Shown here: positions 1 through 6,341 of the stretch, in pieces
Position numbering within the stretch: the first letter of the stretch is position 1
Layout of the letters: each line of letters begins with the position of its first letter
DNA from: an uncultured Bacteroidales bacterium
Lineage (GTDB): Bacteria > Bacteroidota > Bacteroidia > Bacteroidales > Paludibacteraceae
Reading direction: 5' to 3'
Length of the DNA: 10,256 nt
Assembly (NCBI GenBank): GCA_903873355.1
Contig: CAIQOG010000062.1
Span: 1 to 10,256 of the forward strand
Notes under the pieces: model-generated
Databases searched by the model: none
Told to the model about the DNA's origin: nothing
The model's input: the letters and a program-made list of their open reading frames with translations, nothing else
Made by a program: the position numbers and the translations under genes

Positions 1-1
1 A

Positions 2-727
2 AAAGATTTCGAAATTATAATAGCTGAAGATGGAGAAACTCCTGCTGTAAAGGAGTTTGTTGACTCATACAACTTCGAACAACCCTGGCAGCACCTAACT
101 CAGAAAGATGAAGGATGGCGTAAGAATCAAGCTATGAATATGGCTATTCGGGCTGCAAAATCCGATTGGTTGATTTTTATAGATGGTGATTGTGTGCTTC
201 ATCCCCGATTTGTTGAAATGCATATACGATTCTCCGGCGAAAACAGTATTTTGGCAGGAAAACGAGTGAAATTAGATAAAAGTACTACCGTTAAACTTCT
301 GAGTGAACGCTTAAAAATTATAGATCTTCAAAAAAGAATGTTTCGCAAACTATTTATCAAAAGAGCTAATACAAAATTTATTGAAGAAGGATTTTTTATT
401 TCACCGGATGGATTACTTGGTTTTATCCCAAAAATCCGAAAAAACGACAAGTTAGTTGGCAGTAATATGTCTTTCTCGAAAAAAGCAATTTATGCTATCA
501 ATGGTTTTGACGAAGATTACCAGCTTCCGGCCGTAGGTGAAGATTTCGACCTTACCTGGAGGTTTGATGCTGCTGGTTATAAACATGTTTCGCTTCGGAA
601 TCTGGCTGTTCAATATCATCTGCAACACCACGAAAACTGGACAGATCAGAATGAAAATATGGAAATTTGCCGAAATAAACAAAAAGAAAACAACTTTTTT
701 TGCAAAAACGGTTTAATCAAAAAGTGA
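2..727 (+). CDS. Family 2 glycosyltransferase, 5'-truncated by window edge (chondroitin-polymerase-N-like)
   Basis: The reading frame is open from base 2, so the gene starts before the window. The first ATG inside the window (134) is internal, because conserved glycosyltransferase sequence lies upstream of it. 241 residues are visible; comparison with the next gene suggests about 30 N-terminal residues are missing. GT-A signatures seen are FEIIIAEDG (nucleotide-binding strand), EGWRKNQAMNMAI, and the metal-binding DxD as IFIDGDC (DGDC at 182-193). Near the end, GSNMSF and GFDEDYQLPAVGEDFDL match the C-terminal acceptor-side part of the GT2/Glyco_transf_7C type. No membrane segment is visible, so a cytoplasmic enzyme working on a lipid-linked glycan is likely. 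The stop is 10 bases before the next start. Donor and acceptor sugars cannot be inferred. The family call is firm; the chondroitin-polymerase resemblance is to fold and motifs, not proof of substrate. Confidence 0.9.
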   Translation, partial: KDFEIIIAEDGETPAVKEFVDSYNFEQPWQHLTQKDEGWRKNQAMNMAIRAAKSDWLIFIDGDCVLHPRFVEMHIRFSGENSILAGKRVKLDKSTTVKLLSERLKIIDLQKRMFRKLFIKRANTKFIEEGFFISPDGLLGFIPKIRKNDKLVGSNMSFSKKAIYAINGFDEDYQLPAVGEDFDLTWRFDAAGYKHVSLRNLAVQYHLQHHENWTDQNENMEICRNKQKENNFFCKNGLIKK

Positions 728-737
728 TTAAATAAAT

Positions 738-1571
738 ATGAATCAACCGGTTAGCCTGATTATTTCGTTTTACAACAAAATTGAACTCTTAAAATTCATT
801 TTTGCTGCTCTTGAACGTCAAACATATCAAAATTTTGAGGTAATAGTTGCCGATGACGGTTCGAAAAAAGAAATTGTTGAAGAAATTGACCGACTCAGGA
901 ATAACTTTTCTTTTATAATACGTCATGTTTGGCAGGAAGATAACGGTTGGCAAAAAAATAAAATTCTTAATCATGCCATTGTTGCATCTGAAGGGGATTA
1001 CCTGATATTCATCGATGGCGATTGCATTCCTCATAAGCGATTTATTCAGGAACATGTTGAAAATCGCGCTCAGCATCAGGTCATTAGTGGTCGGAGAATT
1101 TTACTGACTGAAAAAATCTCGAAAGCTCTTACTTTGACTAAAATACAAAACGGATATTTCGACTTTCTTGTTGGGTTTCCTCTTTTCTTTCAAACCGTTT
1201 TCGGAAGAAAAAAAACATATATGGAGGATATGTTTCGTATCCGAAACCCCCATATTCGAAGTATATTTCTGAAAGATCGACGAAGGTATCTGCTTGGTTG
1301 TAATTACTCGGTCTGGAAAAGTGATTTGCTGAAAATAAATGGATTTGACGAACGTTTTATACATCCGGGAACAGGAGAAGACACTGACCTGGAAGAGCGT
1401 TTGGCCAGAACTGGTGTTTATTGCATTTCGAAAAAACATTTGGTGACGATATTTCACGTATATCATGTTCATTTTGACACTGACCATAAGCCAAACAAAA
1501 AGCTCTACGAAGAGAATAACAGTAACATGGTAACTTACACGCCTCACGGCATTTATAAGCAAGAGGCATGA
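738..1571 (+). CDS. Family 2 glycosyltransferase, paralogue of the preceding gene
   Basis: This is a 277-residue GT-A glycosyltransferase. It opens with VSLIISFYNK (residues 5-14), followed by FEVIVADDG (33-41), NGWQKNKILNHAI (69-81), the DxD motif as FIDGDC (91-96), GCNYSVWKSDLLKINGFDE (187-205) and the probable catalytic-base region GEDTDLEERL (213-222). These blocks occur in the same order as in the upstream gene, which points to an old tandem duplication. Residues 140-180 are an insertion-like stretch rich in Phe, Arg and Lys. There is no signal peptide or clear membrane helix, so cytoplasmic, perhaps membrane-associated, action on a lipid-linked oligosaccharide is inferred. The stop TGA overlaps the next ATG in ATGA (1568-1571), a standard sign of translational coupling. 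The sugar specificity is unknown. Confidence 0.92.
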   Translation: MNQPVSLIISFYNKIELLKFIFAALERQTYQNFEVIVADDGSKKEIVEEIDRLRNNFSFIIRHVWQEDNGWQKNKILNHAIVASEGDYLIFIDGDCIPHKRFIQEHVENRAQHQVISGRRILLTEKISKALTLTKIQNGYFDFLVGFPLFFQTVFGRKKTYMEDMFRIRNPHIRSIFLKDRRRYLLGCNYSVWKSDLLKINGFDERFIHPGTGEDTDLEERLARTGVYCISKKHLVTIFHVYHVHFDTDHKPNKKLYEENNSNMVTYTPHGIYKQEA

Positions 1572-3379
1572 ACAATATAACAGAACAAAATCTGGTTGGT
1601 GTGGTTGTCTGGTATTTTCCTGAAAATGAAAATATCAGAAACATTCATAGTTATCTGGCAGATCTTAAACTTCTTGTTATAGTAGATAATTCAGACAAAG
1701 ACAATTCTCATCTTCTGACTGAATACGATCAAACTAAAATTAAATATATCCCTAATTTACAGAATAATGGCATTGCCAAAGCCCTAAATCAGGGCGTAAG
1801 AGAAGCCCGTGAAAATGGTGCTGAATGGATTCTAACCATGGATCAGGATAGTTCATTTGTAAATCAAGATTTGAAACAATACGTTCAGGTTGCGAACGAA
1901 TTTGATGAAATAGAGCATGTGGCAATTTTTTCACCGACCTATTTTGATTCCCGTGCAGATTTTCATAATCATGTTGCTACAGAAAAATACTCTGTAATTC
2001 CCTATACAATGACTTCCGGTAATTTGCTTTCTGTTAAAGCTTTGCTTAAAACCGGTTATTTCAATGAGAAACTTTTTATCGATTGGGTTGATGAAGAATT
2101 ATGCATCCGTATTCGACTGAATAACTTGAAAATTGTCAGGGTTAATCGATTTATTCTCAATCACTTTGTTGGCAACGGGACACGTAAAATCAGATTTTTC
2201 GGTGTGGAAAAATCATTTGATGATTATTCACCCGTACGATACTACTACATATCTCGTAATGTATTATATGTGAGCGAGTTATTCCCAAGTGATGCAAAGA
2301 ATATAAAGAATCGTTGGAAAAGACTTGTACGTAAAACCTTAATGTACGACAATAATAAAAAACTTCTGAAAATAATTTATATCGTTCACGGTATTATTGA
2401 TTATTATCTTTCCAAAACAGGTTCAATTCTTTCACCGCCAATAAATAAAAATCTGAATCAAGAAAAGTTTCCAGAAGTTTCAGTTGCTCTCTGTACTTAT
2501 AACGGGGAACATTATCTGCGAGAACAACTTGACAGCATACTAAAACAGGATTATCTCCATATCTCTGAAATAGTGTGCATTGATGATAATTCATCGGATA
2601 ATACCTGGTCAATACTGAATGAATATGCAAAACAGTACAATCAGTTCAGAATATACAGAAACGAAACAAACGAAGGGTATATAAAAAATTTTCAAAAAGC
2701 ATTATCCCTTACAACAAAGAAGTATATTGCCATTTCTGATCAGGACGATGTTTGGTATCCGACAAAAATTTCGAAACTAATTGAAGCAATCGGTGATAGT
2801 TTAATGGTATATTCTGATAATGAATACATTGATGGAAAAGGGAGATGTCTCGAAAAAAGGTTTTCAGATTTCATTAATCTACAGAAAACAACAAGTTGCC
2901 TGAACTTTGCATTATTTAATGCCATTTCGGGTCATACTATGATGATTGACAGAGATTTATTAAACATTGCATTGCCTTTTAGCCCAGATGTTCCCTATGA
3001 TTTCTGGTTGGGCTTTCATGCTGCTCAGTTTGGTGAAATTCAATATGTTGATGAGCCTCTGGTTGGTTATCGTCAACATCAAAACAATGCATTAGGCGCT
3101 ATAGGTCACAGCAGTGAAAAGGGTGATAGCGAATTCAGCCGAATGAAAAAATCCCAAACCCGTGTAGAAATCTTCAGCAAAATAATTGCACCTCATTTGA
3201 TTAATGAACGAAAAGTGCTTGAAAAACTCGCAAAAAGTTATTCAAACCGCTCAATATGTTCAAGATTTAGCAGAATCGGGCTATTCTGGAAAAACAGAAA
3301 CGATTTACTGCTTTTCAAGAAAAGAACCTATCTACGCAAAATGCTTTTTTGCGTTAAAGTATTTTGGAAATATCAATGA
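1568..3379 (+). CDS. Two-domain (GT2-GT2) glycosyltransferase, rhamnosyltransferase-like N half
   Basis: This 603-residue protein holds two complete, dissimilar GT-A domains. Domain 1 (about 8-285) resembles the rhamnosyltransferase/WbbL-type family: VVVWYFPE (12-19), LLVIVDNS (35-42), NGIAKALNQGV (67-77), the DxD-type MDQDSSF (91-97), and a family-typical tail HGIIDYYLSKTG (274-285). After a short linker, domain 2 (about 303-595) restarts with VSVALCTYNGEHYLREQLDS (304-323), then CIDDNSSDNT (337-346), SDQDDVWYPTK (390-400) and YRQHQNN (501-507). This second pattern is that of common single-domain GT2 enzymes of O-antigen clusters. The usual length of one domain is about 290-310 residues, so the protein looks like a fusion of two full genes with no frameshift. 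It would add two consecutive sugars. Rhamnose as the donor for domain 1 is inference. Its start overlaps the previous gene by four bases; a 14-base gap follows. Confidence 0.9.
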   Translation: MNNITEQNLVGVVVWYFPENENIRNIHSYLADLKLLVIVDNSDKDNSHLLTEYDQTKIKYIPNLQNNGIAKALNQGVREARENGAEWILTMDQDSSFVNQDLKQYVQVANEFDEIEHVAIFSPTYFDSRADFHNHVATEKYSVIPYTMTSGNLLSVKALLKTGYFNEKLFIDWVDEELCIRIRLNNLKIVRVNRFILNHFVGNGTRKIRFFGVEKSFDDYSPVRYYYISRNVLYVSELFPSDAKNIKNRWKRLVRKTLMYDNNKKLLKIIYIVHGIIDYYLSKTGSILSPPINKNLNQEKFPEVSVALCTYNGEHYLREQLDSILKQDYLHISEIVCIDDNSSDNTWSILNEYAKQYNQFRIYRNETNEGYIKNFQKALSLTTKKYIAISDQDDVWYPTKISKLIEAIGDSLMVYSDNEYIDGKGRCLEKRFSDFINLQKTTSCLNFALFNAISGHTMMIDRDLLNIALPFSPDVPYDFWLGFHAAQFGEIQYVDEPLVGYRQHQNNALGAIGHSSEKGDSEFSRMKKSQTRVEIFSKIIAPHLINERKVLEKLAKSYSNRSICSRFSRIGLFWKNRNDLLLFKKRTYLRKMLFCVKVFWKYQ

Positions 3380-3393
3380 TAAAAAAGTAAATT

Positions 3394-4320
3394 ATGCTAT
3401 CAATTATTATCTGTTCACGAAAACCAACGGCTGATTTATTGCTTACAAACAATATTAAAGCAACTATTGGTGTGGAATACGAGTTAGTTTTTGTTGATAA
3501 CTCAAAAAACAGACTTAGTATTTTTTCGGCTTACAATGAAGGAATAAAACAAAGTAAATTTCCATATTTATGTTTTATTCACGACGACGTTAATTTCCTT
3601 ACGAACAATTGGGGAAAGAAAATTATTGCTCACCTTTCAGAAAATAAAATCGGATTAGCAGGACTTGCAGGTGGAGATGCGATGTTAAAAATACCTTTCG
3701 ATTATGGGGCATTGAATCGTAGTATGAATATAATACATGTTGACAAAACCGGAAATACACCTAAAGAAATAGTCAGAATGCCAAAAGATTTTCACGAAAA
3801 ATCGCGGCCGGTAGTATTATTAGATGGGGTGTTACTCTGTAGCAAACGAAGTTTATTTGATGAAATTAAATTCGATGAAACAATTGGCTTATTTCATGGT
3901 TACGATATAGACATAAGTATGCAATCATATATGAAAGGTTATACTAACCTTGTGATGTATGATATCAGTGTTCAACATTTCTCAAAAGGTAAAATGGATA
4001 CTGAGTATTTCAGAACAATAAAACGTGTCTATGAGAAATGGAAAGGCGTACTTCCGGTTTTTGAAAGAAAAATACCTGTCAAAGAGATACAGAAATCAAT
4101 AGTAAAACTTGAGGAACATACTGCAAAAAGACTATTAAAATGGCTGGTTAGATCACGAATGCCATCAGCCGAAATTGCTGAATACTTTTTGTTTTTTATC
4201 AAAAACACCTCTCTGGAAATGAATATATTTTTGATACATTTTATCAGAGTCAGAATACTTTTTATGAGAATATTATCAACCTTACGAAACAAAAATATAA
4301 AAAAACATGAAACAATTTAA
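3394..4320 (+). CDS. GT2-like glycosyltransferase with membrane-associating C-terminal tail
   Basis: 308 residues. The N-terminal part (2-200) is a GT-A domain of the 'glycosyltransferase like family' type: LSIIICSRKP (2-11), YELVFVDNSKNRLSIFSAYN (29-48), the metal-binding FIHDDV (61-66), a DGVLLCSKR acceptor-side block (144-152), FHGYDIDISM (167-176) and HFSKGK (195-200). The C-terminal third (about 235-300) is unlike the catalytic domain. It is rich in Lys/Arg and in Phe/Ile/Leu, notably about 261-294, and may lie on the membrane; this is inference. The ATG at 3394 is chosen because the earlier in-frame ATG at 3376 is followed by TAA at 3388. No Shine-Dalgarno is present, only an A-rich leader, as usual in the phylum. 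The gene overlaps the ligase gene by 14 bases. The acceptor and donor are unknown. Confidence 0.85.
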   Translation: MLSIIICSRKPTADLLLTNNIKATIGVEYELVFVDNSKNRLSIFSAYNEGIKQSKFPYLCFIHDDVNFLTNNWGKKIIAHLSENKIGLAGLAGGDAMLKIPFDYGALNRSMNIIHVDKTGNTPKEIVRMPKDFHEKSRPVVLLDGVLLCSKRSLFDEIKFDETIGLFHGYDIDISMQSYMKGYTNLVMYDISVQHFSKGKMDTEYFRTIKRVYEKWKGVLPVFERKIPVKEIQKSIVKLEEHTAKRLLKWLVRSRMPSAEIAEYFLFFIKNTSLEMNIFLIHFIRVRILFMRILSTLRNKNIKKHETI

Positions 4321-5566
4321 AACGGTATTAAACTACATAAATTTTATCTCTTTTTTGTCAATTGCTGCAGCATCAATTTATACATTTTCGGTAATTATAA
4401 GAGTTAGCTTATATCTTTTTTTTATAAGTTATTTACTTGAGTTAATTGTGGAAAAAAAGTGGAAATCCGTTCAGTTTGAAAAAAAGACATTTTATTTCAT
4501 AACAATAATTGGTTTTTTCCTCATAGCGCCAATAAGTGGTTTGTTTGATGACACCCCTGTTTATGTGAATTATCTGGTTGAAAGAAGATTACCGTTATTT
4601 GGATTTGCAATTGTTGGAATATTTGGATTGAATAAATTATACAATATCAAACTCTTATTCCAGACAATGATAATATCATCTTTTATTGCAATTATATATT
4701 TAGTTTTCTACCGAATTGGAATTAAAGAGTTTATTACAAACACTCTACGGGCTGATATATTTCAAGAATTCAGGATTAAATATGTGCATGGTCACATGAT
4801 GTTTAATTTTTATCTTAACCTGTCTATTATTGGCATATGGTATATTTTAACTACAGAATGGAAAAAAACATCTTGGTTTATAATTTCATCCTATTTCATT
4901 GTATTTATTCTATTTATGTATTTTTTATTAATTTCAGAGGGAAGAACAGGGTTTACAGAAGCCTGCCTACTTATTCTAATAAGCGCATTTATTGAATTGT
5001 GGAAATGGAAGAGGAAAGCAGCAATTGTTTTGTTGGTATTAATACCGTTTATTTTGTTTGGAGCAATAAGTCATCATCGAAGAATTAGCAAAGATGCCGT
5101 AGAAAAAGAGGCGAGACTATTTTTATATAAAACCGCATTTTATCTAATTGAAGAAAAACCGGTATTCGGATATGGACTAAGTAATGCACAGGAGAAATTT
5201 GATATAGAAAGAGCCAAATATCAATCTGAGAGTTTTCGGGTTTGGTCTTTAAAAATAAACAATATTGATAGCCACAATCAATACCTTCATACTACTTTGG
5301 AGTTTGGAATAGTGGGATTAATTTTGCTTCTATTTATTTATTATTTCCCAATACTTCTGGTAAATCGAAATCGACTAACTCTTCTGATATTATTTATTGG
5401 ATTGTATTCATATCATTCAATATTCGATATGTTTATAACAGGTCAGTTTGCAACTGTCTTCAGCATTTTAATGCTGTCTATTTTAAACAATGAATCAGAA
5501 GATTATTTACGTCCAAAATCTGCCGGAATTTCGCCCCAGACTTCAGTTTCCCATTTGAAAACCTGA
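4307..5566 (+). CDS. O-antigen ligase / Wzy-type polymerase family membrane protein
   Basis: 419 residues with roughly ten hydrophobic segments (for example about 13-47, 62-79, 94-107, 119-136, 166-181, 189-209, 216-230, 237-253, 331-351, 356-372, 378-392). Two hallmarks of the WaaL/Wzy_C family are present: SEGRTGF (210-216), with the conserved Arg just after a membrane helix, and DSHNQYLHTTLEFGIVGLIL (321-340), with the conserved His at the end of a long hydrophilic loop (about 254-325). The loop also contains KPVFGYGLSNAQ (284-295), another family signature. The protein would act on the periplasmic side of the inner membrane, moving an undecaprenyl-linked glycan onto lipid A core or polymerising repeat units; motifs alone do not separate ligase from polymerase. 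The last 20 codons lie antisense to the RNase H gene and give a hydrophilic tail. Local G+C is very low (12 of 60 bases at 4381-4440). Confidence 0.88.
   Translation: MKQFKTVLNYINFISFLSIAAASIYTFSVIIRVSLYLFFISYLLELIVEKKWKSVQFEKKTFYFITIIGFFLIAPISGLFDDTPVYVNYLVERRLPLFGFAIVGIFGLNKLYNIKLLFQTMIISSFIAIIYLVFYRIGIKEFITNTLRADIFQEFRIKYVHGHMMFNFYLNLSIIGIWYILTTEWKKTSWFIISSYFIVFILFMYFLLISEGRTGFTEACLLILISAFIELWKWKRKAAIVLLVLIPFILFGAISHHRRISKDAVEKEARLFLYKTAFYLIEEKPVFGYGLSNAQEKFDIERAKYQSESFRVWSLKINNIDSHNQYLHTTLEFGIVGLILLLFIYYFPILLVNRNRLTLLILFIGLYSYHSIFDMFITGQFATVFSILMLSILNNESEDYLRPKSAGISPQTSVSHLKT
5503..5566. other. Antisense 3'-3' overlap of ligase and RNase H coding regions
   Basis: The two convergent coding regions share 64 bases. 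On the + strand they encode the ligase tail (residues 400-419) and stop. On the - strand they encode the end of RNase HI, including the final catalytic Asp codon (5518-5520) and the conserved ADFGRK terminus. The RNase H side is family-conserved, so the ligase tail is most simply a by-product of an ORF running into its neighbour. No terminator can lie between the genes; each transcript must end inside the other gene. Confidence 0.9.
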
Positions 5567-6135
5567 GTGCTGTACTGATTATCAGCAAGCCATTTTTCAG
5601 CGCGCTGAATCAGTTCGAAAAGAATAGCATTATTCCCGGTTTTATCAAGCTTGGTTTTGGCTTTTTTGGTTTTTATCCATGCCAGAGCTGTTTTGCTGTC
5701 GGTATAAACCGGTAATGTGCTGTTTTTTTGCTTCAGAAATGCCAATCCGTGAACCAGAGCCAGAAATTCACCGACATTATTTGTTCCGTCTTTAAATGGA
5801 CCTTGTCGGAAAATTTCTTCGCCGGTTTTGGTATAAACTCCGCGGTATTCCATCAAGCCGGGATTACCACTACAGGCAGCATCCACTGATATACTTTCAA
5901 AATTGGGCATTCCTACACGGGCAATTTCTTCGACAGTTGGTTTTTTGGCTTTTGCATTTTTACCAATATAATCCCAACAGGGTGAAACCATGGCTTCGCG
6001 AGCTTCTGCTTCAGTGCTAAAACCCTTATAAACAGCTCCCTCGTAGCCGTGGATCTGCTGCTTGCAATCATCCCACGAACGGTAAATACCCGGTTCTTTG
6101 CCCTCCCAAACTACGAAGAATTTATTTTTACTCAT
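5503..6135 (-). CDS. rnhA: Ribonuclease HI with N-terminal hybrid-binding (viroplasmin-like) domain
   Basis: 210 residues from the ATG at 6135; a TTG two codons upstream (6141) is open in frame but unnecessary. Residues 4-50 (KFFVVWEGKEPGIYRSW, then YEGAVYKGFSTEAEA) form the caulimovirus viroplasmin/HBD domain that binds RNA-DNA hybrids. After a Lys-rich linker comes the RNase H fold. Its four acidic residues are identifiable: D85 (SVDAACSGNPG), E123 (NNVGEFLALVHG), D146 (VYTDSKTALAWI) and D206 (GEIPADFGRK), only five residues from the C terminus. It cleaves the RNA strand of RNA-DNA hybrids in the cytoplasm, removing R-loops and primers. The terminal ADFGRK arrangement is usual for Bacteroidota enzymes of this type. 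It is transcribed towards the ligase gene and overlaps it; a good candidate promoter lies at 6194-6225. Confidence 0.93.
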   Translation of the reverse strand: MSKNKFFVVWEGKEPGIYRSWDDCKQQIHGYEGAVYKGFSTEAEAREAMVSPCWDYIGKNAKAKKPTVEEIARVGMPNFESISVDAACSGNPGLMEYRGVYTKTGEEIFRQGPFKDGTNNVGEFLALVHGLAFLKQKNSTLPVYTDSKTALAWIKTKKAKTKLDKTGNNAILFELIQRAEKWLADNQYSTQVFKWETEVWGEIPADFGRK

Positions 6136-6193
6136 TTCCAATAAAATTTCAAATCATTGACTTCCTTTCAATTAAAGCTAATCATCGTGTCAG

Positions 6194-6225
6194 CAAAAGT
6201 AGCAAAATTCGGTAAATTTGACAAA
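6194..6225 (-). promoter_or_regulatory. Candidate Bacteroidota-type promoter for rnhA
   Basis: Read on the - strand, TTTG (6225-6222) is followed after 20 bases by TACTTTTG (6201-6194). This fits the known Bacteroidota consensus of a -33 TTTG and a -7 TAnnTTTG about 19-21 bases apart. Transcription would start near 6187, about 50 bases before the ATG at 6135. It is the only promoter in the window with both elements well matched. Confidence 0.6.
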
Positions 6226-6295
6226 TGAGTGTTATTTTGAACAAATTTCCTTCATTTAATATTCATCTGATATTCACATATATGTAATAATTAAG

Positions 6296-6303
6296 TACTT
6301 TTG
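6296..6303 (+). promoter_or_regulatory. Candidate -7 element for the LtaS-like gene
   Basis: TACTTTTG matches TAnnTTTG exactly and is the same octamer as in the opposing rnhA promoter. It lies 38 bases before the ATG at 6342, giving a short leader. No good TTTG is found 19-21 bases upstream, so a weak or regulated promoter is possible. Confidence 0.45.
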
Positions 6304-6341
6304 CCAACCAAAATAGATAATATATTTAAATCATTTCAAAG

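Noticed and set aside
134..136. ATG at 134 as the start of the first glycosyltransferase
   Set aside because: The frame is open to the window edge, and FEIIIAEDG plus EGWRKN upstream are conserved parts of the fold.
1101..1562. Long open frame on the - strand opposite the second glycosyltransferase
   Set aside because: It is fully antisense to a gene with clear GT2 motifs, and its translation shows no recognisable domain; open only because of base composition.
3376..3390. ATG overlapping the stop of the two-domain glycosyltransferase (ATGA) as start of the next gene
   Set aside because: It is in frame with the next gene but is followed by TAA after four codons, so the real start is 3394.
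6136..6141. TTG start giving RNase H two extra residues
   Set aside because: The ATG at 6135 leads straight into the conserved KNKFFVVWEGK start; nothing supports using the TTG.
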